Shown here one piece after another: positions 1 through 8,488 of a stretch of DNA of 64,000 nt. Under the pieces are notes generated by a model that saw only the letters and a program-made list of their open reading frames with translations, was not told where the DNA came from and searched no databases. Position numbers and translations under genes: made by a program. The DNA is taken from contig NZ_JALDSX010000003.1 of NCBI RefSeq assembly GCF_022748595.1, forward strand, positions 100,462 through 164,461, read 5' to 3'. The DNA is from Brevibacterium sp. ZH18 (lineage in GTDB: Bacteria; Actinomycetota; Actinomycetes; Actinomycetales; Brevibacteriaceae). Position 1 is the stretch's first letter, and every line of letters begins with the position of its first letter.

Positions 1-312
1 CACGTCGAGGTCCACACCGCCGACGCTTCAGCAGCGGCGCAGCGGATCACCAACGGGGGAGCCGTGTTCGTGGGTGACTGGGCGCCGGTCGCACTCGGCG
101 ACTACTGTGCCGGCTCGAACCACGTTCTGCCGACGATGGGAACCGCCGCCCACGGCTCCGGCCTGGGCGTGCACTCCTTCATCAAGGTCAGTCAGGTCAT
201 CGACTATGACCGTGCCGCATTGTCAGAGGTCGCCGACCATATCGCAGTGCTGTCTGCCAGCGAACAGCTCCCGGCTCACGGCCAGGCTGTTCGCATTCGG
301 TTCGAGGAGTAG
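1..312 (+). CDS. hisD: Histidinol dehydrogenase, C-terminal part (cut by window edge)
   Basis: The frame is open from base 1 and ends at TAG (310-312), giving the last 103 residues. HisD oxidises L-histidinol to L-histidine with two NAD+ in the cytoplasm, the final step of histidine synthesis. The visible part carries the conserved HisD block [13 protein letters not shown] followed by the F-I-K segment near the C-terminus; the His after Asn is a family active-site/zinc-region residue. The start lies outside the window. The next gene, nrdR, begins 2 bases after the stop and its ribosome site (GAGGAG) lies inside the end of hisD, so the two are probably co-transcribed. Confidence 0.93.
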   Translation, partial: HVEVHTADASAAAQRITNGGAVFVGDWAPVALGDYCAGSNHVLPTMGTAAHGSGLGVHSFIKVSQVIDYDRAALSEVADHIAVLSASEQLPAHGQAVRIRFEE

Positions 313-314
313 AG

Positions 315-812
315 ATGCGTTGTCCGTTCTGCCGGGAGTCCGATTCCCGAGTCGTCGATTCGAGAACCAGCGAAGACGGTGCGGCCATCCGGCGCAGGCG
401 TCAGTGCCGCCATTGCGGCCGACGATTCACCACCATGGAGGCGACGAGTCTCTCGGTCATCAAGCGCTCAGGCGTGACCGAGGAGTTCTCGCGCCAGAAG
501 ATCATGTCCGGGGTCCGAAAGGCCTGCCAGGGACGACCGGTCAACGACGACGACCTCGCGAAGCTCGCGCAGAAGGTCGAAGAGGACATCCGTTCGAAAG
601 GCATCGCGGAGATCGATGCCGACGAGGTGGGTCTGAGCATCCTCGAACCGCTGCGTGAGCTCGACCAGGTCGCCTACCTGCGTTTCGCCAGCGTCTACCA
701 GGGCTTCGATTCGCTCGAGGACTTCGAGACGACGATCGACTCTCTGCGTGCAGACGCAGCACTGAAATCGGGCGAGGCCAGAGAGGCTGTGCCCGAAGAT
801 TTCCAGAACTGA
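315..812 (+). CDS. nrdR: NrdR, ribonucleotide reductase repressor
   Basis: 165 residues, close to the usual length of about 150-165. NrdR represses ribonucleotide reductase operons when dATP fills its ATP-cone. The N-terminus holds a four-Cys zinc ribbon (C3, C6, C31, C34: CPFC and CRHC) with an arginine-rich stretch between, and residues about 46-136 form the ATP-cone, starting near SLSVIKRSG. The start ATG is preceded by GAGGAG inside hisD. No ribonucleotide reductase gene lies in the window, so its targets are elsewhere. It is followed by hairpins at 880-938 that probably end the transcript. Confidence 0.95.
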   Translation: MRCPFCRESDSRVVDSRTSEDGAAIRRRRQCRHCGRRFTTMEATSLSVIKRSGVTEEFSRQKIMSGVRKACQGRPVNDDDLAKLAQKVEEDIRSKGIAEIDADEVGLSILEPLRELDQVAYLRFASVYQGFDSLEDFETTIDSLRADAALKSGEAREAVPEDFQN

Positions 813-895
813 CGAATTCATCGAAGAATTCTCGGAGCTGAGTTCACCAGTACTGCGATAGTTGTGTAATATTGACAGTGCGCGCTTCGGCGCGC

Positions 896-947
896 GGCCG
901 CTTGCGGTTCGGAGGGGAAGCCGAACCGTCAGGCGGCCCTTTAATTT
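896..947 (+). terminator. Probable intrinsic terminator after nrdR
   Basis: GGCCGC (896-901) pairs with GCGGCC (933-938) and CGGTTCGG (905-912) with CCGAACCG (921-928), with short joining pairs between and one bulged T. The loop is AGGGGAAG. It is followed by CCTTTAATTT. The loop could also pair with TTCCCC at 946-951, although the helix looks too long for a simple H-type pseudoknot. Confidence 0.6.
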
Positions 948-1008
948 CCCCCGCAGAGTCTCATGGGACACCCATGGGCAACCACATCTGCACTCAGTCC
1001 ACAGACGT

Positions 1009-1048
1009 CCGCAGGGCGCATCGGAGGCGACTCCGGTGCGCCCTGCGG
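1009..1048. terminator. Strong 18-bp hairpin, possible bidirectional terminator
   Basis: CCGCAGGGCGCA (1009-1020) pairs with TGCGCCCTGCGG (1037-1048), continuing through one T-G pair and CGGAG/CTCCG to a GCGA tetraloop. There is no clear T-run on either side. It lies downstream of both nrdR (+) and helD (-), so it may separate their transcripts, or belong to a non-coding RNA. Confidence 0.45.
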
Positions 1049-1113
1049 CGATTTCGATGGGACTCTCGTCCGTATCCTCGGTGTGAGGTTCCTGCCTTCG
1101 CTGCGGTCCAGCG

Positions 1114-1169
1114 GCCGACGTGCCGGCTGGTCCGATCAGCCGACGTGCCGGCTGGTCCGATCAGCCGGC
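1114..1169 (-). repeat. 25-bp tandem repeat on the helD stop codon
   Basis: Two identical 25-bp units (1114-1138 and 1139-1163) plus the start of a third. The helD stop codon is the last three bases of the second unit (1161-1163). Each unit brings GCCGGCT next to AGCCGGC, so the array can also fold into a hairpin. Confidence 0.85.
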
Positions 1170-3371
1170 GTGGAGCTCGCTCAGCTCGGTGTCGACCGAC
1201 GCCAACATCCGCAGCCGGTCAGTCGTTCTCGTCAGCGCCACATAGAGCGCACCGACGCCGTCTTCGTGACCGGTCGGGGCGATGAGCCCCGGCTCGAGGA
1301 TGACAACCGAGTCGAACTCGAGGCCCTTGGCCTGCTGTGGAGTGATGACCGCGATCTGATGGTCGAGGCCGATGACGGAACGACCGATGTCGAAGCTGGC
1401 AAGCACCTCGGCGACGGAATCGATCAGGCTATCCGGAGCGATGACGGCGATCTTGCCGCCGGCCACGGCCTCGACCTCGGCGGCGACCGCAGGTGCGAGC
1501 GCATCCACGGTATCAGCAGTCGAGGCGAACGTGTCGAGTCGCGGATCGGGCCCACCCTGACGCACGGACTCGACGAGTTCGAGCTGCGGGAAATGGCGGT
1601 GCAGGTAGCGGTTCGCCAGATCCATCACCGACTGCGGAGTGCGGTAGGAGACCGTGAGCACCTGCAGAGCGTATCGGTCGCCGACGAACTCGGACAGGAT
1701 TGACTCCCAGGTGCGCGAATTGTCGACGTGCGAGGACTGGGCCAGGTCGCCCACGACCGTTGCCGACTTCGACGGGACCCGGCGGAAGAGCACCCGCCAC
1801 TGCATCGGTGAGAGCTCCTGGGCCTCGTCGACGACGAGGTGACCATAGGTCCACTCGCGGTCGTCGATCGCGCGCTCGGCCAATGTGATAGTCGGGCCCT
1901 CTTCCTCCCAGCGGGCGGCCAAAGACTCGGCATCGATCATCCCTGCGGTGTCAGTCATGTCGACGACGGCCTCGGCGTATTCCCGGGCAGAGTCGTCGCG
2001 GGCGGCGGTCTGCTGAGGGCTGGTTCCGAGCAGTTCGGCCAGCTCGTCGAGGAGCGGTACATCCTCGACCGTGTACGCGGAATCGGCCGGGCGTATCAGC
2101 TTCGCCTGATCGGCGGGCGAGAGCAGATTCCGGGCGGCGGCCTGCAGCTTATGCGGCTTGGACAGAAGCGCGCGCAGGGCCCCGGCAGGGTTGATCGGGA
2201 ACCAGGCGAGGTTGAGCGCACGACGCACGTCGACACTCGAACGCAGCTCTTCCATCAGTTCCGGCAGTCGCTCACCGGCACCGTCGAGGCCCATCTGCCG
2301 AGCCAGGTCTTCGGCGAGGATCTTGAGCAGCCCGGAGACGAATCCGTTCCGCGCGGCATTGTGCGCATCGCCGCTGCGTCGAGCCCGTTCTCTGGCTGTG
2401 CGGACGTCGCGGCGGCGGAGCCAGATCGTGTGTGAGCCGACGCGCAGCTCTTCGTCCTGATCGGGAATCCGTTCGTAATTGGCGATGTGGTTCTTCAGCA
2501 CCGCCGCCATCTCCGTCCTGCCCTTGACAACGGCGACGTCGGTGGCGTCGGCGAGTTCGGTGTCGAGGCCCGGGTAGAGCTGACCGGGGGTCAGCAGAAG
2601 AGCACCGGTCTCGCCGAGGCTGGGCAGGACCTTTTCGATGTACTTGAGGAAGACGGGGGAGGGCCCGACGAGCAGCACACCTGACTTAGCGATGCGCTCA
2701 CGGTGTCGGTAGAGGAGGAAGGCAGCACGGTGGAGTGCCACCGCGGTCTTCCCGGTTCCCGGTCCGCCCTGGACTACGAGCACGCCCTGGAGAGGTTGGC
2801 GGATGATCGCGTCCTGCTCGGCCTGGATGGTGGCGACGATATCGCCCATCCGTCCGGTCCTGTGGTTGGTCAGTGCTGCGATCAGTGCGCCCTCACCCTG
2901 CAGGTTCGACCTGTCCGCGTCGTTAAGGGCCTCGAGGTCGAGTACATCGTCCTCGAGATCGGTGACCTTCCGGTTCTTCGTCACGAGGTGACGGCGACGT
3001 ACGACTCCTGAGGGGTTGGCCGCCGTCGACTGATAGAAGCGCTCAGAGGCCGGCGCCCGCCAATCGATGAGGATCTGCTGGCGGTCGGCGTCTGTGAGTC
3101 CGATCCGGCCGATATAGCTCGGTTCGGGGTCGTCCTTGAGGTCGAGGCGACCGAAGCACAGACCGTCCTCGGCACTGTTGAGCCTGATCAGCTGATCCTC
3201 ATACAGAGTCGCGAACGCGTCGCGTTCGCTCCGGTGCTGATGATTGCCGCCGACTTCGGTGATCCTCACTGTGCCCAATCGGGCCATGGTCTCATCGCGC
3301 AGTTCGTCGAGTCGTGCATAGAGCTCGTCGAGTTTGATCTGCTCGACGCGTATTTCTGAAGTCTCCGTCAT
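1161..3371 (-). CDS. helD: HelD-type SF1 helicase, RNA polymerase recycling factor
   Basis: 736 residues from an ATG preceded by AAGGTGAG; a TTG 24 bases upstream is also in frame but has no such site. HelD is a UvrD-like ATPase that enters the RNA polymerase channels and releases stalled or DNA-bound enzyme. Visible are an N-terminal charged helical region (about 1-60), Walker A GGPGTGKT near residue 205, a motif II DEAQELSP and the motif VI region YVALTRTTDRLR near the end. The Actinomycetota relative HelR gives rifampicin tolerance; I see no rifampicin-type inverted repeat upstream, so HelD is the safer name. It lies 86 bases downstream of the methyltransferase-like gene on the same strand. 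Confidence 0.88.
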   Translation of the reverse strand: MTETSEIRVEQIKLDELYARLDELRDETMARLGTVRITEVGGNHQHRSERDAFATLYEDQLIRLNSAEDGLCFGRLDLKDDPEPSYIGRIGLTDADRQQILIDWRAPASERFYQSTAANPSGVVRRRHLVTKNRKVTDLEDDVLDLEALNDADRSNLQGEGALIAALTNHRTGRMGDIVATIQAEQDAIIRQPLQGVLVVQGGPGTGKTAVALHRAAFLLYRHRERIAKSGVLLVGPSPVFLKYIEKVLPSLGETGALLLTPGQLYPGLDTELADATDVAVVKGRTEMAAVLKNHIANYERIPDQDEELRVGSHTIWLRRRDVRTARERARRSGDAHNAARNGFVSGLLKILAEDLARQMGLDGAGERLPELMEELRSSVDVRRALNLAWFPINPAGALRALLSKPHKLQAAARNLLSPADQAKLIRPADSAYTVEDVPLLDELAELLGTSPQQTAARDDSAREYAEAVVDMTDTAGMIDAESLAARWEEEGPTITLAERAIDDREWTYGHLVVDEAQELSPMQWRVLFRRVPSKSATVVGDLAQSSHVDNSRTWESILSEFVGDRYALQVLTVSYRTPQSVMDLANRYLHRHFPQLELVESVRQGGPDPRLDTFASTADTVDALAPAVAAEVEAVAGGKIAVIAPDSLIDSVAEVLASFDIGRSVIGLDHQIAVITPQQAKGLEFDSVVILEPGLIAPTGHEDGVGALYVALTRTTDRLRMLASVDTELSELHAG

Positions 3372-3457
3372 CTCACCTTCCCAATCGGCATTCAATTATG
3401 CCGAACTTTCCTCACCGGGAGTACCCGAAAGGAAACATTCACCCTCGGTGTGTTTCG

Positions 3458-4252
3458 TCACAGCCCCAGACGAGCGCGCAGCGGCTGTGCCGAGAGGAAG
3501 GTCGCCATGGTCGCCGCAGTGCGCAGACTCCGGTCGAGTTCGGGGGCAGGCAAGGGTGTGTTCGACGCGATGACGACCACGTTTCCACGGCGTCGTCCCT
3601 TGAGAATCCCCGGTTCGGCGGCCGCAGCGATATGGGCGAACGACGCTGACAGGAGCTCGATCTCCGACCGGAGGACCTTGTGGTCACCGGAGTCGGGGAC
3701 ATTGGCGAGATAGAGTCCCGAGTCCTTGAGGATGCTCGCGCAGGTGGAGAAGAACTGATCGGTCTGCAACGCCGGTGGCACCGAATCATGGTCGAAGGCA
3801 TCGCGAACGAGGACGTCGAGAGTGTCAGGGCGGAACTTCTCGACCTCCGCGGCTCCGTCGCCCGCCCGCAGCGCCAGCGCGGGGGAGCGGGGCAGATCGA
3901 ACCAAGTGCGGGAGTAGTCGAGGAGAGCCGAATCGATGTCGATCGCTGTCTGCTTCGAACCGGGACGGGTCGAGTGCAGCGCCCTGGCCAATGCGCAGCC
4001 AGCGGCGCCGATGTGAACTGCCCGCAGCGGGCCGGGCGGGAACTGGAAGTCGATGATCCGCGCCATCCAGTCCAGATATTCGAAGTCCAGGCGGGCCGGG
4101 TCACTGAGTGTGATCGATGATGACGGCACTCCGTTGACATGGAGAACGTAGCTGTCGGGCTCGCCGTCGAGCTTCTCCAAGTACGCGCTCCCGGTCGAGA
4201 TGTCGACGACTTGTGAGCCAGGTGCTGTGTATATCCGTCTTTTCGCCACCAC
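3458..4252 (-). CDS. Spermidine-synthase-like class I methyltransferase-fold protein
   Basis: 264 residues, starting at one of two adjacent GTG codons (4252 or 4249) with no strong ribosome site. The fold signature is a glycine-rich loop VHIGAAGCALAR near residue 99 and an acidic AIDID at the next strand, as in spermidine synthases and related aminopropyl- or methyl-transferases. A VLVRDAFD segment follows near the expected active-site acid. Proteins of this kind are widespread in Actinomycetota as orphan spermidine synthase-like proteins with no membrane part. Substrate is not predictable here; no polyamine genes adjoin it. Confidence 0.7.
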   Translation of the reverse strand: MVAKRRIYTAPGSQVVDISTGSAYLEKLDGEPDSYVLHVNGVPSSSITLSDPARLDFEYLDWMARIIDFQFPPGPLRAVHIGAAGCALARALHSTRPGSKQTAIDIDSALLDYSRTWFDLPRSPALALRAGDGAAEVEKFRPDTLDVLVRDAFDHDSVPPALQTDQFFSTCASILKDSGLYLANVPDSGDHKVLRSEIELLSASFAHIAAAAEPGILKGRRRGNVVVIASNTPLPAPELDRSLRTAATMATFLSAQPLRARLGL

Positions 4253-4301
4253 TCACTTGTATGCCACATGCGTCCCGGTGGCAATTCGGCCCGCTGCTGC
4301 G

Positions 4302-4361
4302 TGTGGACAGCAGCGGGCACTCATGTGCGTTTCGCCTGTGGATACCCGCGCGGTTTCCACA
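4302..4361. promoter_or_regulatory. Cluster of three DnaA-box-like 9-mers
   Basis: Between the divergent methyltransferase-like and DUF4192 genes there are three sites each one base off the consensus TTATCCACA family: TGTGGACAG (4302-4310), TGTGGATAC (4337-4345) and GTTTCCACA (4353-4361). Spacing is 26 and 7 bases. Such clusters can bind DnaA for regulation or titration; binding here is an inference. Confidence 0.35.
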
Positions 4362-4413
4362 GCCGAAGATCTCCCCCTGGTCAGGCTCTGCCTGCCGGCA
4401 TTGGAGTGGAGTC

Positions 4414-5697
4414 ATGGACACTCCAGCGAAGACAGCAGAAGATCTCATCGGCATCGTGCCTCACACCCTCGGATACGTCCCGCACAGGAGCCTGGTCGCC
4501 ATCATCGTCGTCACGGACGAATCCGGTGTCCGGACCTGCGAGACGACGCTGCGCGTCGACTTCGACCTCGAGACCGCGGCGCACATCGTCTCAGAAGGAG
4601 GCGATTGGTTCGCCCAGCTCATAACCGGAGCATGCCCGGCAACGGGGGTGTTCCTCGTCCTCTACGACGACGAGTTTCTGCCTGCGTGTGCCGACGATCG
4701 CCTCGGCTCGCTTGACGTCGACTCGCTTGACCTCGACGGTGGGGGTCTCGACCTCGACTCGCTCGACGTCGACAGTGGTGGTCTCGACCTCGACGACGAT
4801 GAGTACGGGCGCGTCCATCGGGGACTTGTCCGGGCCTCCGTCGATGAACTTGCGACGGCGCTGGGCGAACAGGGCATTGACACTCTGGGAGCGTGGTGGG
4901 TCAGCGAGGATCTGTTCGGACGCATCGACGACGAGGCGGATCCCGGCACCTCGCTCGAGGAGGCCTCTGCCTCAGCCTGCGCGACCGAACTGGTCGCGGG
5001 AGGGTCCTCACCCGTGGCTGAGGCCCAGGAGCTGGTGGTCAGGCCCATCTCGGCAGCCGAGTTCGCAGCCGGCAGGGAAGGGCGGACAGATGCCTGGTTG
5101 AGCATCGATGACAGTTTCGATCTGCTGACTCTGATCTATCCCCAACTGACGGACCAGCGCCGGACCGCCGCCGCCCTCGACCGGCAGACACTCGACGACC
5201 TCATGACCCTGCCTGTGGTGATGGCCATCGATTCCATCCTCAGCGAGAAATGGTCGCGGGATGCCCTCGAGATGATCCTCAGCTTCGACCACCCGAATTT
5301 TCGACCATGTGATCTCATGGGGTGCTTGCCCGGAGAACTGATGGACAGGGCACTGCGGTATTCGCGTTCTCGACAAGCCGCACAGGAGATGGTCGGACTG
5401 TCCTCGCGGCCACCCCGTCCCAGCGACATCAAGCTCAGCATCGAACTGCTCAGACGATACGTGCGCGTGGGCCACCCCGAGGTCCGAGCCACGGCCTATG
5501 CCGTGATCGCCTGGTTCGAATGGTCGTTGGGAGGATCGACGATGGCCGAGCTGTATGCCCGTGCCGCGCTTGACCTCGATCCCGATCACGCGATGGCCGG
5601 CCTCATCATCAGCGCAGTGGAGAATGGGTACCTGCCGCAATGGCTGATGGGTGCCGGCCGTGGCCCGGTGCGGTCCAATTCGCCAAGCCGGGAATAA
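4414..5697 (+). CDS. DUF4192 domain protein
   Basis: 427 residues from an ATG preceded by GGAGTGGA. The N-terminus (DLIGIVPHTLGYVPHRSLV) is the standard opening of the actinobacterial DUF4192 family, whose function is unknown. Residues about 90-127 are an Asp/Leu/Ser/Gly insert made by two 36-bp in-frame tandem copies (4723-4758 and 4759-4794) preceded by a partial one; this makes an acidic linker. The C-terminal third (from about residue 330) is helical and resembles tetratricopeptide-like packing. The gene stands alone, just before sigA, and its promoter region contains DnaA-box-like sites. Confidence 0.85.
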   Translation: MDTPAKTAEDLIGIVPHTLGYVPHRSLVAIIVVTDESGVRTCETTLRVDFDLETAAHIVSEGGDWFAQLITGACPATGVFLVLYDDEFLPACADDRLGSLDVDSLDLDGGGLDLDSLDVDSGGLDLDDDEYGRVHRGLVRASVDELATALGEQGIDTLGAWWVSEDLFGRIDDEADPGTSLEEASASACATELVAGGSSPVAEAQELVVRPISAAEFAAGREGRTDAWLSIDDSFDLLTLIYPQLTDQRRTAAALDRQTLDDLMTLPVVMAIDSILSEKWSRDALEMILSFDHPNFRPCDLMGCLPGELMDRALRYSRSRQAAQEMVGLSSRPPRPSDIKLSIELLRRYVRVGHPEVRATAYAVIAWFEWSLGGSTMAELYARAALDLDPDHAMAGLIISAVENGYLPQWLMGAGRGPVRSNSPSRE

Positions 5698-5768
5698 CGT
5701 GCGAAAATTGGGCGTTGACCCTGTCATTGCATCATGGGCGAACTATGCGTTCCCCGCGGGCTCGAACC

Positions 5769-5796
5769 TTGAGCCTCTTGACATGGGTCTTAGTAA
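5769..5796 (+). promoter_or_regulatory. Possible sigA promoter
   Basis: TTGAGC (5769-5774), 16 bases, TAGTAA (5791-5796), followed by a leader of about 42 bases before the GTG of sigA. TTGACA at 5778-5783 has no well-spaced -10 partner. Assignment is by eye only. Confidence 0.35.
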
Positions 5797-5844
5797 TGTC
5801 CTGGTGCATTTTGAGAAGTTTCAACGCTCGCGAAAGGTGAACAC

Positions 5845-7365
5845 GTGCCGAGAGTCGACAAGGAATCCACGACGGTGACGGAAAAGTCGGAGGGATCGAC
5901 CGCCAAGTCCGCTGCCACTGGATCCAAGACCACGGCGGCGACGGACGGGGCAAAGACGACGAAGAAGTCTGCCTCCACCACAGCTGCGGAGACCAGGACC
6001 AAGAAGACCACCACGGCAGCTCGCAAGACCGCTGCCACGAAGACGACCACTGCTAAGTCAGCGGCCGACAAGCCTGCTACGAAGACGGCGGCCGCGAAGA
6101 CGACAGCGGCAAAGGCGACGACTGCCAAGGCTGCTGCGGCCAAGACGGCAGCGGAGAAGCCGGCCACGACGAAGGCTGCCGCCGCGAAGGCTGCCAAGGC
6201 TGCTCCAGCAAAGAAGGCCCCGGCGAAGGCAGGCAAGGCCGGGGCGAAGAAGAAGTCCGATGACGTTCTCGAGACGAGCGAAGAGGTCGAGCCGGCAGCG
6301 GATGCGCTCGGCACCGAGCAGAGCCCGGCAGAGGCCACCGAGACGAAGAACTCCGAAGAGAAGCAGAAGAACGCCGCAGTCACCGAGGCCGGCGGCTTCA
6401 TCGTCTCTGACGCCGACGAAGAGGATGCTCCTGCTCAGCAGGTCGTATCGGCCGGCGCGACGGCCGACCCGGTCAAGGACTACCTCAAGCAGATCGGCAA
6501 GGTTGCACTGCTCAACGCGGCCGAGGAAGTCGATCTGGCCAAGCGCATCGAAGCGGGAATGTACGCCGAGCACCTCCTCAACGCGGGCGAAGTGACCGAA
6601 CCCCGAGCGACGATGGACTTCAAGTGGATCATCCACGACGGTCGGATCGCGAAGAACCACCTGCTCGAGGCAAACCTCCGCCTCGTCGTGTCGTTGGCCA
6701 AGCGCTACACAGGTCGCGGAATGCTCTTCCTCGATCTCATCCAGGAAGGAAACCTGGGCCTCATCCGCGCGGTCGAGAAGTTCGACTACACGAAGGGCTT
6801 CAAGTTCTCGACCTACGCCACCTGGTGGATCCGTCAGGCCATCACCCGTGCGATGGCCGACCAGGCTCGCACCATCCGCATCCCGGTGCACATGGTCGAG
6901 GTCATCAACAAGCTCGCTCGTGTCCAGCGGCAGATGCTGCAGGACCTCGGTCGTGAGCCGAGCCCGGAAGAGCTCGCCAAGGAACTCGACATGACTCCTG
7001 AGCGCGTCGTCGAGGTCCAGAAGTACGGTCGCGAGCCGATCTCACTGCACACACCGCTGGGCGAAGACGGAGACTCCGAATTCGGCGACCTCATCGAGGA
7101 CTCCGAGGCAGTCGTCCCGTCCGATTCGGTCAGCTTCACTCTGCTGCAGGAACAGCTGCACTCGGTGCTCGACACCTTGTCGGAACGTGAAGCCGGAGTT
7201 GTGTCCATGCGATTCGGACTCAACGACGGTCAGCCGAAGACCCTTGATGAGATCGGCAAGGTCTACGGCGTCACCCGTGAGCGTATTCGTCAGATCGAGT
7301 CGAAGACCATGGCGAAACTGCGTCACCCCTCACGTTCGCAGGTTCTGCGCGACTACCTCGACTGA
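5845..7365 (+). CDS. sigA: Principal sigma factor SigA (RpoD/HrdB type)
   Basis: 506 residues from GTG with GAAAGGTGA 4 bases upstream. This is the housekeeping sigma factor. Residues about 1-140 are an Ala/Lys/Thr-rich histone H1-like extension built of short degenerate AAKT repeats, followed by an acidic stretch to about 205. Region 1.2 begins near [12 protein letters not shown], region 2 contains [18 protein letters not shown] core and [16 protein letters not shown], and region 4 ends with [18 protein letters not shown]. Such basic extensions occur in actinobacterial HrdB/SigA; their exact role is unsettled. Three hairpins follow the stop. Confidence 0.97.
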   Translation: MPRVDKESTTVTEKSEGSTAKSAATGSKTTAATDGAKTTKKSASTTAAETRTKKTTTAARKTAATKTTTAKSAADKPATKTAAAKTTAAKATTAKAAAAKTAAEKPATTKAAAAKAAKAAPAKKAPAKAGKAGAKKKSDDVLETSEEVEPAADALGTEQSPAEATETKNSEEKQKNAAVTEAGGFIVSDADEEDAPAQQVVSAGATADPVKDYLKQIGKVALLNAAEEVDLAKRIEAGMYAEHLLNAGEVTEPRATMDFKWIIHDGRIAKNHLLEANLRLVVSLAKRYTGRGMLFLDLIQEGNLGLIRAVEKFDYTKGFKFSTYATWWIRQAITRAMADQARTIRIPVHMVEVINKLARVQRQMLQDLGREPSPEELAKELDMTPERVVEVQKYGREPISLHTPLGEDGDSEFGDLIEDSEAVVPSDSVSFTLLQEQLHSVLDTLSEREAGVVSMRFGLNDGQPKTLDEIGKVYGVTRERIRQIESKTMAKLRHPSRSQVLRDYLD

Positions 7366-7373
7366 GGTTCGAT

Positions 7374-7460
7374 CCGGACATCCGTGTCCGGGCACCTGTC
7401 TCGTGGCATCTGAGACACATAATCGCCCATGGGCGCGGAGACACCGCGGCCATGGGCGAT
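7374..7460 (+). terminator. Hairpin series after sigA
   Basis: Three stem-loops follow the stop: CCGGACA-TCCG-TGTCCGG (7374-7391), TGTCTC/GAGACA (about 7398-7418), and a strong one at 7422-7460 where ATCGCCCATGG pairs with CCATGGGCGAT and an inner CGCGG/CCGCG closes on AGACA. No long T-run follows, so termination efficiency is uncertain. Confidence 0.55.
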
Positions 7461-7502
7461 CGTCATTGGGCTTAAGCGACGCCGATGCTGGCGTGTTGGC
7501 GC

Positions 7503-7554
7503 AGTCGACTCAGCACCAGTCGACTCAGCACCAGTCGACTCAGTACCAGTCGAC
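7503..7554 (-). repeat. 15-bp tandem repeat carrying the amidase stop codon
   Basis: On the minus strand the unit GTCGACTGGTACTGA, which is the last four codons (V-D-W-Y) plus the stop of the amidase, is followed by two more units differing by one base (GTGCTGA for GTACTGA) and a partial fourth. The unit is a multiple of 3, so the stops recur in frame. Each unit contains the palindrome AGTCGACT. Confidence 0.9.
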
Positions 7555-8370
7555 GATGCCCTGCATCAGGGCCTCGGCGTACTTCTTCTGACCGGACTTC
7601 GACTCCATTGCCTTGGCCTCGTCAGGATTGCGCATCTCTCCGCATTCGACGATGACTGCGGGCACCGACGCATTGTTGAGCCCAGCGAGATCCGGGCGAT
7701 GTGAGATCGCATCCTTGCCATAGGCCTTGTTCGGAGTGAAGGAGTCGGCCATCGCCGCACTCATGTCCTCTGCGAGGTTGATCGACTCGTCTTCGAGCTT
7801 CTTCGTGTCGCCGGGATCGGCCACGATGACATGGAATCCTTTCACCGACGTGGATTCGCTGCCATTGGCGTGAATGCTGACCATGAGGTCGGCGTCATCG
7901 GCGAAGGTGCCCCGTTCGTCGACGCAGGGGCCGACTCCGTCATTGTCATCTCGACTCATGATCACCTTGGCGCCGGCCTCGCGCAGGGATGCGGCAAGTG
8001 TCTTCCCCACGGCCCAGGTGAAGTCCGTCTCCGGGAAGTCGGATGCGGTCGCGGTCCCCGTGGTGTTGCACGGCTTCGTTCCGCCTCGTCCGTCGGGAAC
8101 CTGGCGGGCGATTTCGCTCGGGTGGGAAGCGTTGCCGCCGTTGTGCCCGGGGTCGATGGCAATCGTGCGCCCGCTGAGATCAGGTGCGGAATCAGTCGTC
8201 GGGGCCGCCTCGGTGCTGGTGTCGCCAGGGGACGGCATCGCCTCGGATGCCACCGGCGTCGTCTGCGTGTCGGAGGGCGATTCGGTTCCGCACCCGGTGA
8301 GGGCCGGCAGTGCGAGAATGGCGGCCAGCAGAGGAATCAGCGGGCGGAGACGAGAGGGCATGATGCCCAT
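7540..8370 (-). CDS. N-acetylmuramoyl-L-alanine amidase (Amidase_3), lipoprotein
   Basis: 276 residues from an ATG at 8370 (a second in-frame ATG lies 9 bases on). A signal peptide ending in a lipobox LTGC is followed by a Ser/Thr/Pro linker to about residue 60. The catalytic domain shows IDPGHNGG (zinc His), then a DFPETDF segment at the position of the second zinc ligand, SIHANG (third His) and VECGEM near the C-terminus (catalytic Glu). It should cut the amide between muramic acid and the stem peptide, outside the membrane, like mycobacterial Rv3717. The last codons and stop are repeated in tandem downstream. Confidence 0.85.
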   Translation of the reverse strand: MGIMPSRLRPLIPLLAAILALPALTGCGTESPSDTQTTPVASEAMPSPGDTSTEAAPTTDSAPDLSGRTIAIDPGHNGGNASHPSEIARQVPDGRGGTKPCNTTGTATASDFPETDFTWAVGKTLAASLREAGAKVIMSRDDNDGVGPCVDERGTFADDADLMVSIHANGSESTSVKGFHVIVADPGDTKKLEDESINLAEDMSAAMADSFTPNKAYGKDAISHRPDLAGLNNASVPAVIVECGEMRNPDEAKAMESKSGQKKYAEALMQGIVDWY

Positions 8371-8488
8371 TGTTCCAGGAAAGACGCCGAACACGATGGT
8401 TTCAGGCCGATCGGGTCCCGACACGGCACGGCGGAATGCCGACAACGACGCCGCAGCGATTAGAATTTAATCGAACGAGAGGAAACGT

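Larger units (their letters stand above)
813..1160. other. Structured non-coding stretch between nrdR and helD
   Basis: No convincing gene is seen in these 348 bases, but the region is rich in secondary structure. It holds a GCGCGC stem with a TTCG loop (880-895), then directly a long hairpin at 896-938 (nearly continuous 16-17 bp helix, one bulge, loop AGGGGAAG) followed by a T-rich tail, and an 18-bp hairpin with a GCGA loop at 1009-1048. A possible promoter (TTCACC at 843-848, 18 bases, TAATAT at 867-872) sits just before the first hairpin. It could be a double terminator or a small RNA gene. Confidence 0.6.

Noticed and set aside
896..951. H-type pseudoknot between loop GGGGAA and downstream TTCCCC
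   Set aside because: The enclosing helix is 16-17 bp and the connecting loop only 7 bases, too short to cross it. Kept only as a remark.
843..1000. Cobalamin riboswitch or nrdJ-type RNA after nrdR
   Set aside because: The conserved B12-box and core bases are not seen, and no reductase gene follows on the same strand.
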